Part shown: piece after piece, positions 34,788 through 45,151 of the stretch
How the letters are laid out: every line of letters begins with the position of its first letter
How positions within the stretch are numbered: position 1 is the stretch's first letter
NCBI RefSeq assembly: GCF_030411995.1
Contig: NZ_JASNRC010000018.1
Location: 35,742 to 99,741, forward strand
DNA from: Massilia sp. YIM B02769
GTDB lineage: Bacteria > Pseudomonadota > Gammaproteobacteria > Burkholderiales > Burkholderiaceae_D
Length of the DNA stretch: 64,000 nt
Direction of reading: 5' to 3'
Program-made: the position numbers and the translations under genes
The notes under the pieces: generated by a model
Databases searched by the model: none
Seen by the model: only the letters and a program-made list of their open reading frames with translations
What the model was told of the DNA's origin: nothing

Positions 34788-34809
34788 GGGTTACAAGTAG
34801 GTTACAACT
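34788..34809. repeat. Putative integrase arm-type repeats, right end of Element B
   Basis: Two adjacent copies (gggttacaagt, aggttacaact) mirror the pair at 13681-13702 inside the left end. Confidence 0.5.
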
Positions 34810-34844
34810 GATGAGCAGCAATGCACCAGTCGAAGAAAAACAAA

Positions 34845-34883
34845 AAAGGGTTACAAGCTCGAAGCGTGTAACCCTTTGTTTTT
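34845..34883 (+). terminator. Terminator-like hairpin at the right end of Element B
   Basis: An 11-bp perfect stem (aaagggttaca/tgtaacccttt) with an 11-base loop is followed by gttttt. It would stop transcription before the antiparallel tRNA-His. Confidence 0.75.
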
Positions 34884-34896
34884 ACTACCGAATTCT

Positions 34897-34973
34897 TGGG
34901 GTGGCTGATGGGACTCGAACCCACGACAACAGGAATCACAATCCTGGACTCTACCAACTGAGCTACAGCCACC
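34897..34973 (-). tRNA. tRNA-His (GTG)
   Basis: Read on the minus strand, this folds as a full tRNA: acceptor GTGGCTG/CAGCCAC with the histidine-specific extra G at -1 opposite C73, anticodon loop TTGTGAT (anticodon GTG), and an encoded CCA end. Its 3' half is repeated at 13506-13555 and partly at 5166-5182, so it is the integration target of both elements and is kept intact here. Confidence 0.95.
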
Positions 34974-35047
34974 ATTGTCTTGCTTTTTGTCTTCAGTGCT
35001 GCGAAGACAGAACAAGATTATACAAACTCCAAAGCAAACTGGCAAAT

Positions 35048-35914
<867 letters not shown>

Positions 35915-35953
35915 TGCGGGTGATCGGACAGCGGCGTGTCCACGCGCACGTGG

Positions 35954-35989
35954 GTTGAACGCGTGGACGGCATAGCCGTCCACCCTACG
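35954..35989. repeat. Intergenic hairpin repeat (dispersed-type)
   Basis: A stem ggacggc/gccgtcc around the centre ATA, flanked by gaacgcgt and cacccta. It lies between murI and fumarase. From memory of Oxalobacteraceae genomes, short repeats of this style occur between genes; the hairpin is seen, the dispersed nature is not testable here. Confidence 0.5.
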
Positions 35990-35991
35990 TC

Positions 35992-37527
35992 TTACGCTAC
36001 CGTGACAGGAATATTTTTCAGCGATTCGATCTTCGCTGCCCATTCCTTCGGACCGGTGTTGTGCACCGAGGTGCCGGTCGAATCGACGGCTACCGTTACA
36101 GGCATGTCCTGCACCTCGAACTCGTAGATCGCTTCCATGCCCAGGTCTTCGAAGCCGACCACCTTGGCCGACTTGATCGCCTTCGACACCAGGTAGGCCG
36201 AGCCGCCGACCGCCATCAGGTAGGCCGACTTGTGCTTCTGGATCGACTCGATCGCCACCGGGCCGCGCTCGGCCTTGCCGATCATCGAGATCAGGCCGGT
36301 CTTCTCCAGCATCATGTCGGTGAACTTGTCCATGCGGGTCGCGGTGGTCGGGCCTGCCGGACCGACGACTTCGTTACCGACCGGATCGACCGGGCCGACG
36401 TAATAGATCACGCGGTTAGTGAAATCCACCGGCAGCTGCTCGCCCTTGGCCAGCATGTCCTGGATGCGCTTGTGGGCGGCATCGCGGCCGGTCAGCATCT
36501 TGCCGTTCAGGAGCAGGGTCTGGCCCGGCTTCCAGGATGCGACTTCTTCTTTCGTCAGGGTGTCGAGGTCGACGCGCTTCGACTTCTCGGTATCCGGGGT
36601 CCAGTGCACTTCAGGCCAGGTCGACAGCGCAGGCGGTTCGATGTACGAAGGACCGGAGCCGTCGAGCACGAAGTGGGCGTGGCGGGTGGCGGCGCAGTTC
36701 GGGATCATCGCTACCGGCTTCGAGGCCGCGTGGGTCGGGTACATGTTGATCTTCACGTCGAGCACGGTGGTCAGGCCGCCCAGGCCCTGGGCGCCGATGC
36801 CGAGCGCGTTGATCTTGTCGCACAGTTCGATACGCAGTTCTTCCAGCTTGTTCTGCGGGCCGCGCTGCTTGAGTTCGTACATGTCGATGTCTTCCATCAG
36901 CGACTCTTTCGCCATCAGCATGGCCTTTTCGGCCGAGCCGCCGATACCGATGCCGAGCATGCCCGGCGGGCACCAGCCGGCGCCCATCAGCGGCACCGTT
37001 TTGAGGACCCAGTCGACCAGCGAGTCGGACGGGTTCAGCATCACGAACTTGGTCTTGTTTTCCGAGCCGCCGCCCTTGGCCGCGACCTTGACGTCGACGG
37101 TGTCGCCCGGAACCAGCTCCATGTGGACCACGGCCGGGGTGTTGTCCTTGGTGTTCTTGCGCTCGAAGTGCGGGTCGGCGACGATCGAGGCGCGCAGTTT
37201 GTTGTCAGGGAAGTTGTACGCGCGGCGCACGCCTTCGTTGACGGCGTCGGTGATCGAGCCGCTGCCGAAGCCTTCGAAGCGCACGTTCATGCCGATCTTC
37301 AGGAAGACGTTGACGATGCCGGTGTCCTGGCAGATCGGACGCTTGCCTTCGGCGCACATGCGCGAGTTGGTCAGGATCTGCGCGATCGCGTCCTTCGCCG
37401 CCGGGCTCTGCTCGGCTTCATAGGCGCGCGCCAGGTGCTGGATGTAGTCAGCCGGGTGGTAGTAGCTGATGTACTGGAGCGCAGCGGCGACCGATTCGAT
37501 CAGGTCTTCCTGTTTGATGACTGTCAT
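35992..37527 (-). CDS. fumA: Class I fumarate hydratase
   Basis: 511 residues, iron-sulfur-dependent fumarase of the TCA cycle. Motifs: RPICQDTGIVNVFL with a cluster Cys, GAGWCPPGMLGIGIGG and NCAATRHAHFVLDG with further Cys candidates, and the C-terminal domain GPAGPTTATRMDKFTD of the beta subunit. The alpha and beta parts are fused as in E. coli FumA/FumB. ATG 37527 is chosen because the fold begins there. The same-strand membrane-protein gene starts upstream at 38162. Confidence 0.93.
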   Translation of the reverse strand: MTVIKQEDLIESVAAALQYISYYHPADYIQHLARAYEAEQSPAAKDAIAQILTNSRMCAEGKRPICQDTGIVNVFLKIGMNVRFEGFGSGSITDAVNEGVRRAYNFPDNKLRASIVADPHFERKNTKDNTPAVVHMELVPGDTVDVKVAAKGGGSENKTKFVMLNPSDSLVDWVLKTVPLMGAGWCPPGMLGIGIGGSAEKAMLMAKESLMEDIDMYELKQRGPQNKLEELRIELCDKINALGIGAQGLGGLTTVLDVKINMYPTHAASKPVAMIPNCAATRHAHFVLDGSGPSYIEPPALSTWPEVHWTPDTEKSKRVDLDTLTKEEVASWKPGQTLLLNGKMLTGRDAAHKRIQDMLAKGEQLPVDFTNRVIYYVGPVDPVGNEVVGPAGPTTATRMDKFTDMMLEKTGLISMIGKAERGPVAIESIQKHKSAYLMAVGGSAYLVSKAIKSAKVVGFEDLGMEAIYEFEVQDMPVTVAVDSTGTSVHNTGPKEWAAKIESLKNIPVTVA

Positions 37528-37556
37528 GACAATTCTCTTGTGATGTGAGTGACTGG

Positions 37557-38162
37557 TTAGTGCTGTTTGGGCTGGTGGTGCGTTGCGGTGGTAATGCGGT
37601 CGGTCCAGGAAATGGCCAGGGCCGAGAGCAGGAATGCGATGTGGATGACCGTTTGCGCGATCAGCACTTTCGGATCGTAGGCGGCCGCGTTGATGAAGGT
37701 CTTCAGCAGGTGGATCGAGGAGATGCCGATAATGGCCATCGCCAGCTTGGTCTTCAGCACCGAGGCGTTCACGTGAGACAGCCATTCCGGCTGGTCGGGG
37801 TGGCCGTCCAGGTGCATGCGCGACACAAAGGTCTCGTAGCCGCCGACGATCACCATGATCAAGAGGTTCGAGATCATCACCACGTCGATCAGGCCCAGCA
37901 CGACCAGCATGATGGTGGCTTCCGTCAGCTTCTTCGGGCCATTGGTCATGCCCACGGCCTCGAGGATGTGGTTCAGCGAATCCGCATTGCCGAATGCCGC
38001 GCCGATCAGGTCGACCAGCTCGACCCAGAAATGGAACACGTAGACGCACTGCGCCAGGATCAGGCCCAGGTAAAGCGGCAGCTGCAGCCAGCGGCTGGCG
38101 AAGATGAGGTTGCTGAGAGGAGTGAGCTTGCGTTGTTCGTTTGCTGGGAGGTTTTGCGACAT
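37557..38162 (-). CDS. yqhA: YqhA/TIGR00645-family membrane protein
   Basis: 201 residues, with about four TM helices (LQLPLYLGLILAQCVYVFHF, ATIMLVVLGLIDVVMISNLL, then a helix near ALSHV and a last hydrophobic helix). The motif GGYETFVSR is typical of the UPF0114 (YqhA) family, whose role is unknown. It lies 29 bases from the fumarase gene, so the two are probably co-transcribed. Start ATG 38162 fits the family N-terminus. Confidence 0.82.
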   Translation of the reverse strand: MSQNLPANEQRKLTPLSNLIFASRWLQLPLYLGLILAQCVYVFHFWVELVDLIGAAFGNADSLNHILEAVGMTNGPKKLTEATIMLVVLGLIDVVMISNLLIMVIVGGYETFVSRMHLDGHPDQPEWLSHVNASVLKTKLAMAIIGISSIHLLKTFINAAAYDPKVLIAQTVIHIAFLLSALAISWTDRITTATHHQPKQH

Positions 38163-38340
38163 CGGGTAAAGCTCCAAGGGTGCGTCAAAATACAGCCCAT
38201 CATTTTACACCTCTCCCGCCGCGTTGCAGCATGCCGCATCGGTTTGCCCGATGGTTGGTAAAATCGCATCCAGGAGTGTAAGCGCTCAGTAAGCGTGGGC
38301 GCTTACCGTGTCTGGCAAAACTACTACTATGGAGACTAGC

Positions 38341-40338
<1,998 letters not shown>

Positions 40339-40436
40339 TTTGACCGGCGCCCGGCTGGGTTGGCGGGCGCCTGATCGATCTGCTGCCGTACAAGCGCCGC
40401 CCTGTTTCGATGGGGCGGCGTCGTTTTATCGACTGT

Positions 40437-40727
40437 TCATGCGCCGTCCGGGTCGCCGCCGAAGGCTTTCATCAAGGCTTCGCGGTCGATTGTCTTTTTC
40501 TCGGTCGAGACCGCGGCGCGGCCGCGGCGGCCGGCGAACTCTTCTTCGATGTTGTCGCGGTAATAGCTCCAGGGCGATCCCGCGCTGGAGAGCTTGCGCC
40601 AGACCTCGGTGCCGACGGCGGCGTAGTCGATCGCGCTGCCGTCGTCGAATTCCACGCGCAACGTGCGTTCGCGCGGGTCGTAGCCGATGGCGCGCAGCTT
40701 GCCGGCGTTGATTTTCTTCATTTCCAT
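40437..40727 (-). CDS. KTSC-domain protein
   Basis: 96 residues. The region LRAIGYDPRERTLRVEFDDG, then SAIDYAAVGTEVWRKL, is a KTSC domain, found alone or in RNA-binding-like proteins, function unclear. The C-terminal part is basic with GRRGRAAVSTEKKTI. It may start at ATG 40721 or 40727 (MEMKK). It lies antiparallel to acs. Confidence 0.7.
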   Translation of the reverse strand: MEMKKINAGKLRAIGYDPRERTLRVEFDDGSAIDYAAVGTEVWRKLSSAGSPWSYYRDNIEEEFAGRRGRAAVSTEKKTIDREALMKAFGGDPDGA

Positions 40728-40942
40728 TGTGGTCTCCTCATGGGCGCGTCATCCGTGCCAAGTGACAGTACTGCATCAACGACGGTGTAGGCGGGGCGTT
40801 GACAGTCGAGTATAGATCAGCCGCCAGTCGGGACTGGTCGAGCGGGGCATCCGCGTGAGACGCTTGCCAAGATGCCCTTGTACAGCCGAGAAACCTTGTT
40901 ATAATAGGCGGCTTCGCGGTAAGTCTCGCGCGAAACCCATCA

Positions 40943-41033
40943 GGAGAGGTGGATGAGTGGTTGAAGTCGCACGCCTGGAAAGCGTGTATAGGTTCATAGC
41001 CTATCGGGGGTTCGAATCCCCCTCTCTCCGCCA
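40943..41033 (+). tRNA. tRNA-Ser (GGA)
   Basis: A 91-base class II tRNA with acceptor GGAGAGG/CCTCTCC, anticodon stem CACGC/GCGTG, anticodon GGA, a long variable arm (agcgtgtataggttcatagc region) and an encoded CCA. The prophage begins just downstream, so this is the likely phage attachment site. Confidence 0.93.
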
Positions 41034-41043
41034 AAAATTCCCT

Positions 41044-41070
41044 AAAGCCCCTATGAAGGGGCTTTTCTTT
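41044..41070 (+). terminator. Terminator of tRNA-Ser
   Basis: A 7-bp stem (aagcccc/ggggctt) around tatgaa, followed by ttctttttg. Just after it, two tacccacac repeats (near 41078 and 41090) could be integrase sites. Confidence 0.8.
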
Positions 41071-41100
41071 TTGCCCCTACCCACACTTCTACCCACACAC

Positions 41101-41304
41101 CTAAACGGCTTGGTTTTTGACGCCGCGGGGCAGGCTATCTTGCCACTTCACCAGCTCTTCCTGGTCCCAGGCGACCGCGCGCGGGCCGATCTGGACCGGC
41201 TTCGGGAATGTCCCGGCCTTGATGCGTTCGTAGATCACGGTGCGCTTGATGCCGACGAGCTCGATCACGGCCGGCAGGCGCAGGAATTTTTTTGGTGCGT
41301 TCAT
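41101..41304 (-). CDS. AlpA-like excisionase/regulator
   Basis: 67 residues with the AlpA-type winged helix FLRLPAVIELVGIKRTVIYE, followed by RIKAGTFPKPVQIGPRAVAW. It lies beside the attachment site, as phage excisionases usually do. Last gene of the leftward operon; its ATG overlaps the stop of the gene before (ATGA). Confidence 0.78.
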   Translation of the reverse strand: MNAPKKFLRLPAVIELVGIKRTVIYERIKAGTFPKPVQIGPRAVAWDQEELVKWQDSLPRGVKNQAV

Positions 41305-41936
41305 TTGTCAGTCCCTACACGTTTCGTTTCTCGTTGGCGCTTCTCGGCCGGCGCCGCCATCGCCATGTCGACTGCGGCGTCCAGGTCATCCCCGTCGAGC
41401 AGGGTGGTGACGCGGCCGGCTTCGTCCAGGCTGGCCACCATCGGCGCGGCCACGCCGAGCATGCCGTCGGCCTTGTCGCGGAGCCAGCGGTAGCGTGCGG
41501 CGTCGTGCTGCAGGTCGAGCAGCGCCTGCACGCCGAACTGCCTGCCGCCCACCACGATCAGCTTGCGGTTGTCGCCCTGGGCGCTGGCGATGGTCGCGTC
41601 CTGCTGGCGGTGCACGTCGGCGGGCGGCGCCGGCGCTGCTGTCGGCAGCAGTGCCGAGGCCGCCGCCTGGCGCTCCATTTCCGTCTCGACCAAGCACAGC
41701 GCGATCGACAGGCCTCTGGCGATCAGGGTCTCAGGTGTTGTGGTCTCGGCGGTGACGGTGATCGGCAGCTTGGCGCCCGCCTGGCGCAGCTTGTCGGCGA
41801 TGTGGGCGAGGGCGCCGCCGTGCGCGCCCAGCGCCAGGCCGACCGCAACGCCAGACGCCATGCGGGTTCCAGGCGATTGTGCTTGCATCAGGCGGCCGCC
41901 CTCGCGCCCACAGTGGTTCTGGTCGACGGCGCTCAT
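41301..41936 (-). CDS. Hypothetical phage protein
   Basis: 211 residues, not recognised. It has a hydrophobic glycine-rich stretch near 25-40 (SGVAVGLALGAHGGALAHI), an Ala-rich linker and a C-terminal helix pair (YRWLRDKADGMLGVAAPMV). The start is ATG 41936, which overlaps the stop of the upstream gene by 4 bases. An ATG at residue 17 is also possible. Confidence 0.55.
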   Translation of the reverse strand: MSAVDQNHCGREGGRLMQAQSPGTRMASGVAVGLALGAHGGALAHIADKLRQAGAKLPITVTAETTTPETLIARGLSIALCLVETEMERQAAASALLPTAAPAPPADVHRQQDATIASAQGDNRKLIVVGGRQFGVQALLDLQHDAARYRWLRDKADGMLGVAAPMVASLDEAGRVTTLLDGDDLDAAVDMAMAAPAEKRQRETKRVGTDK

Positions 41937-42352
41937 GCCAGTTGCCCCGCGTCGAGTCCAGACAGCAGGCCTTCGATGACGGCCTGGGCCTGCACGCAGG
42001 TGGCGGCCACGTCGATGTTTCCGCCGGCGGCGTGGCGCGCCAGATCGCGCTGCAGCTGCGTGATGTCGGTCACCTTGATGCCGGTCTTCGGCAACGTTGC
42101 GCCCTGCGCCAGCGCGGTACTCACGCGGCGCGTAGCAAGCTCGACCCACATGCTCCAGTGCTCGCGGACCTCCGTCGACTTGTAGCCGAAATCGTCACGC
42201 GCGAGTGCTTCCGGCAGCCACGGCCCGCTTTTCCCGGTCGCCCAGGCTTCGAACTTCTGGCGCTCAAGCTCGATCCCCTCGAAAGGCGCCGGCTCGCAGT
42301 ACAGGCGCTCATCCGGCGGCGTCTCGGTCAGTTCGGTAGTGTGCGTGTTCAT
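41933..42352 (-). CDS. Hypothetical phage protein
   Basis: 139 residues, not recognised. Contains FEAWATGKSGPWLPEALARD and a helix rich in Glu/Ala at the C-terminus. Its start at ATG 42352 overlaps the upstream stop (ATGA), as do the other genes of this leftward operon. Confidence 0.55.
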   Translation of the reverse strand: MNTHTTELTETPPDERLYCEPAPFEGIELERQKFEAWATGKSGPWLPEALARDDFGYKSTEVREHWSMWVELATRRVSTALAQGATLPKTGIKVTDITQLQRDLARHAAGGNIDVAATCVQAQAVIEGLLSGLDAGQLA

Positions 42353-42516
42353 TTCGTGAAGTTCTCCAGTACGGTCAGGACGACCTCGGCCAGACCGTCC
42401 AGCGCAAGGCCGGCCAGCAGGATCAGGGTGATGAACCCGGCCTCGGCGGCCGGCTTGCTGCGCGCCAGGCGGACGAGCGCTGGCGCCGTGGTGCGGTAGA
42501 TGGTGTAGCCAGGCAT
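42349..42516 (-). CDS. Small membrane protein
   Basis: 55 residues with one TM helix (AGFITLILLAGLALDGLAEV) after a basic N-terminus. It overlaps its neighbours by 1 base upstream (TAATG) and 4 bases downstream. Function unknown. Confidence 0.6.
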   Translation of the reverse strand: MPGYTIYRTTAPALVRLARSKPAAEAGFITLILLAGLALDGLAEVVLTVLENFTK

Positions 42517-42845
42517 TACTTGCCTCCGTTCTGTGAGCTGGCCGACGCCAGCCCTTGTTGGATGATCTCGACCACCTTCGGGCTGCCCACGCGGGCGACC
42601 AAGGCATCGAAGACTGGGATCAGGCGGGTAGCGTGGGCGCGGCCTGCCAGCATCGTCTCGAGGATGTCGGCCTGCTCGAACTTGGCCGCGCGCGCCGCCG
42701 CCATCACCTGGTCGATGACACGCGCCGCGCGGACCTTGCCTTCCGCGCCACTGTCGGGACTGTGAATCGCATCGGCCACCACCACCAGTGTGGCCGCGAG
42801 TGACAGCAAGTACTCGCCGCCGCGCTTTGTGAAATGGGCTTTCAT
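42516..42845 (-). CDS. Hypothetical phage protein
   Basis: 109 residues, soluble, helical (LSLAATLVVVADAIHS, then VIDQVMAAARAAKFEQADIL and VVEIIQQGLAS). Not recognised. Overlaps the upstream stop by 4 bases (ATGA). Confidence 0.55.
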   Translation of the reverse strand: MKAHFTKRGGEYLLSLAATLVVVADAIHSPDSGAEGKVRAARVIDQVMAAARAAKFEQADILETMLAGRAHATRLIPVFDALVARVGSPKVVEIIQQGLASASSQNGGK

Positions 42846-43168
42846 GCGCCACCTCGCTGCTGCTCCGCGAACTGGCGAGATGCCTCGGCCAAGTCCGACA
42901 TCTGATCGAAGTGATCGTCGATGCAGAACTCGATCATGTTCATCGACGCGATCGACATGCGAGTAAGGCGCAATGCATCCGCTGCGTCTACGATCGGCGC
43001 GTCGCCGCGCTCTGCGTCCAGCTGCTGGCGCTCGACCATCGCCAGCACCACGCCAACGCCGCACGCGAGGTCGCGGATGTTGGACAGCATCGTGTAGCGG
43101 CCGGTGTCGGCCTGATCCTTCTGGGCTACCCAGGCGAACGGCTTGAACAGCGGTTCTGCGGCGCTCAT
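42842..43168 (-). CDS. Hypothetical phage protein
   Basis: 108 residues, helical, with WVAQKDQADTGRYTMLSNIRD, ALRLTRMSIASMNMIEFCID and an Arg/Gln-rich end. Not recognised. The ATG at 43168 overlaps the upstream stop (ATGA). Confidence 0.55.
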   Translation of the reverse strand: MSAAEPLFKPFAWVAQKDQADTGRYTMLSNIRDLACGVGVVLAMVERQQLDAERGDAPIVDAADALRLTRMSIASMNMIEFCIDDHFDQMSDLAEASRQFAEQQRGGA

Positions 43169-43884
43169 GCTGCACCTGCCGTTTCTTCCTGGCCCAGGTC
43201 GAAATGCTTGGCCAAGCCGGCCATCAGCTCGGCCTGATCGGTGGCGCTGAACTGGTCGAAGCGCTGCAGCACCTCCTCCAGCATCATTCCGCAGCGACCG
43301 ACGTGCGAGCGCACGGCGATGCCAGTGAACTGGCTGATGCCCAGGCCGTGGTACAGCAGAACCAGCGGGCCTTCGTGGCGCCAGTCCGTGTAGTCGTTCC
43401 GGGACAGGCGAATGTGGACGTCGCCGACCCAGTGGGACCGGAGCTTGAAGCGTTCGCCGGCTTCGCTGGCCTCGTTGTACGTCACGCCCTTGAGCCATAC
43501 CCGGCCAGAACCGTCGAGGACATCCCACACATCGCCCATGCCGTCCAGATCGGCGCCCATCAGTGCATGCGCGCCCAGGCCCAGATGCACTGCGGCGTCA
43601 TTCAAGAGCCGGATCTGATCGAGCCCGGTTTTGAAGGATTCGATGTGACGAAGCGCCCATTCCAGAGGTTGATCGTAAAAGCTCTTGCCGTTGCCATCTG
43701 CGAAGTCCACCGATGCCTCAGCGTTGCCGGTAAGGCCGAGATCGCCGCCGATGTAACGCAACGGCAGCTGGACTGGCATCCCAGCCACACTCAGCACCGA
43801 AGCAAGTAGTGTTGTTTTGTTATTACATGGCAATTTATTGCTTGTGGTTGACGATTCCTTTTTGCTATTATTAGCGTGCACCAT
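43165..43884 (-). CDS. First gene of the leftward phage operon, unknown function
   Basis: 239 residues. The first 35 residues are rich in Ser/Lys/Asn, then a structured part begins PVQLPLRYIGGDLGLTGNAE, later WVGDVHIRLSRNDYTDWRHE and a C-terminal helix pair. No motif is recognised. ATG 43884 follows GGGGTGGGA; the operator sites at 43998-44036 lie about 115 bases upstream, so the repressor probably controls it. Confidence 0.55.
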   Translation of the reverse strand: MVHANNSKKESSTTSNKLPCNNKTTLLASVLSVAGMPVQLPLRYIGGDLGLTGNAEASVDFADGNGKSFYDQPLEWALRHIESFKTGLDQIRLLNDAAVHLGLGAHALMGADLDGMGDVWDVLDGSGRVWLKGVTYNEASEAGERFKLRSHWVGDVHIRLSRNDYTDWRHEGPLVLLYHGLGISQFTGIAVRSHVGRCGMMLEEVLQRFDQFSATDQAELMAGLAKHFDLGQEETAGAA

Positions 43885-43997
43885 TTCCCACCCCAGAAAT
43901 TAGGTTGTACGAGGCCATCCAGTGTTCCAGCACCGGGTGGTTTTTTTATTTGCGAAGCTGCAACTTGAAGAGCGAGCTAAGCAGCGACGGGTCCATA

Positions 43998-44036
43998 TTA
44001 GGAGAAGCTAATATGCCTGTCAATAGGAGTGGCTAA
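43998..44036. promoter_or_regulatory. Two remote CI-type operator sites
   Basis: TTAGGAGAAGCTAA (43998-44011) and ATAGGAGTGGCTAA (44023-44036) resemble the operators beside the CI gene at 45862-45956. They sit between the leftward operon and the rightward small gene and would let one repressor control either. Confidence 0.65.
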
Positions 44037-44095
44037 TTATTTTCTCGGCGTTCGCGCTCGGTGACGGTAAACTAGGCATGCTCGAATCGTCGGGC

Positions 44096-44120
44096 AAAAA
44101 AATACCCGCGCTGGGCGGGT
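44096..44120 (-). terminator. Terminator-like hairpin
   Basis: Read on the minus strand, acccgc/gcgggt with a 5-base loop is followed by attttttt. It would stop leftward transcription coming from the 44357-45862 genes before the leftward operon. Confidence 0.65.
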
Positions 44121-44133
44121 GGGGGGGCTGGGA

Positions 44134-44382
44134 ATGGAAGCACAGTCGAGCACGCGATCTACGTCCGGTGACGAGTCGTTGGAAAGCCCGAAAGGCGCGC
44201 CAACTTCATTAGAAAAGGCTGCGCTGATGCGCCTTGTGCTTGAGTGGGAGCAGAGCGCAAGAAGTCAGTTCCAGTGCGCGGAGCGCACCACGGATCCGAT
44301 GGGGAAGCGCCTTGTCGAGCACGGCGCTACTTGTTACTTCAACTGCGCCCAGAGTCTTAGGAAATACCTGTACGGGTCTTGA
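44134..44382 (+). CDS. Hypothetical small phage protein
   Basis: 82 residues with a Ser/Thr-rich N-terminus and a helical core (ALMRLVLEWEQSARSQFQCA). Not recognised. A GGGG-rich tract precedes the ATG. Its 3' end overlaps the convergent DUF2513 gene by 26 bases. Confidence 0.45.
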   Translation: MEAQSSTRSTSGDESLESPKGAPTSLEKAALMRLVLEWEQSARSQFQCAERTTDPMGKRLVEHGATCYFNCAQSLRKYLYGS

Positions 44383-44719
44383 GTTCGTGCAAGATATATT
44401 CTTTTGCGAAGGAAAAGACAAACCCTCCAGCCGGCTGGATGACCGACTTTTTAATGCGCTCCCAATCCGATGGAGCCTTAATTCCGTTGAGAAATTCATG
44501 ACCATCCCACGTCAGATGAGATGGGATGTAATTGGGGAGGATATTTTCCGTATCAGTGGCGTCAACAGCGACGATTAAACCAGCTTGAGCAAGCAAGTAG
44601 CAGTGATAGCCAATTCGCTCTTCATCATAACCATCTAATTTCAGCTGTTCATATCGAGGAATATCGTTCTGCTCGAGATCGAGCAAGATCATCCGTGCAA
44701 GGTCCATGTCACGCTTCAT
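44357..44719 (-). CDS. DUF2513-like phage protein
   Basis: 120 residues. Layout MKRDMDLARMILLDLEQND, then YHCYLLAQAGLIVAVD and LTWDGHEFLNGIKAPSDWER, matches the DUF2513 winged-helix-like family common in phages and defence-linked islands. It may be a regulator. It lies in the leftward unit behind the HIRAN and CI genes. Confidence 0.75.
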   Translation of the reverse strand: MKRDMDLARMILLDLEQNDIPRYEQLKLDGYDEERIGYHCYLLAQAGLIVAVDATDTENILPNYIPSHLTWDGHEFLNGIKAPSDWERIKKSVIQPAGGFVFSFAKEYILHELKTRTGIS

Positions 44720-44754
44720 ATATTCTTTCCGTCGGCATGCGCTACTGCTTTGCC

Positions 44755-45126
44755 TCAATCGTCGTCCAGATTTAAATCCAGCCGCACGCCAAAATGGCCG
44801 GCGCCGTCTTCGCCACGGTCCCACCCGCCGCATATGACCGCTGCGCACTCAAATGTCTCGTGCATGCTCAGCTCGCCATACCGCACCGTGCGCCGAAACG
44901 CGCGTGCGTGCTCGCGTGACAGGTGACCGACAGGATGCCCCTGGATAGAGACTCGAACCGCATACTTGTCGTGCGGGTTGTCATCTTGCAGGTCCAGCTG
45001 GGCCCGAGCTTCGATATTGACTCCGTCTTCTTGACGCGGTCCGCAGAGGAAAGCAAAACTCTCGGGATAGAAGCTTTCGCCAGCGACATTGATGAGGTAT
45101 CGCCCTGGACCTTTAATAAATGGCAT
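44755..45126 (-). CDS. HIRAN-domain protein
   Basis: 123 residues. The HIRAN signature is visible: NVAGESFYPESFAFL, then LQDDNPHDKYAVRVSIQGHP and VGHLSREHARAFRR. HIRAN domains bind 3' DNA ends or sit in DNA-repair proteins, here without any helicase or nuclease partner. ATG 45126 lies 26 bases after the CI stop; there is no strong ribosome site. Likely co-transcribed with the repressor in a lysogen. Confidence 0.7.
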   Translation of the reverse strand: MPFIKGPGRYLINVAGESFYPESFAFLCGPRQEDGVNIEARAQLDLQDDNPHDKYAVRVSIQGHPVGHLSREHARAFRRTVRYGELSMHETFECAAVICGGWDRGEDGAGHFGVRLDLNLDDD

Positions 45127-45151
45127 CTCGAACTTAATTCGTTTATAGGTT

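Larger units (their letters stand above)
34596..34896. other. Right-end region of Element B
   Basis: 301 bases with no gene. It holds the right arm-type repeats at 34788-34809, a third gggttacaag copy near 34848 and a strong terminator at 34845-34881, then runs into the tRNA-His attachment site. Confidence 0.7.
13506..34946. mobile_element. Element B: genomic island at tRNA-His
   Basis: About 21.4 kb bounded by ~50-bp direct repeats of the tRNA-His 3' half (13506-13555 and 34897-34946). An integrase gene lies 174 bases inside the left end. Related repeat pairs beginning GGGTTACAAGT lie inside both ends (13681 and 34788). It holds an AlpA-like regulator, a primase/helicase-like protein, unknown genes, a serine recombinase, a sulfide-response operon and a putative metabolite operon with a two-component system. 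No conjugation gene is seen. Confidence 0.85.

Noticed and set aside
40738..41034. 98-residue minus-strand frame covering tRNA-Ser
   Set aside because: It overlaps a complete tRNA.
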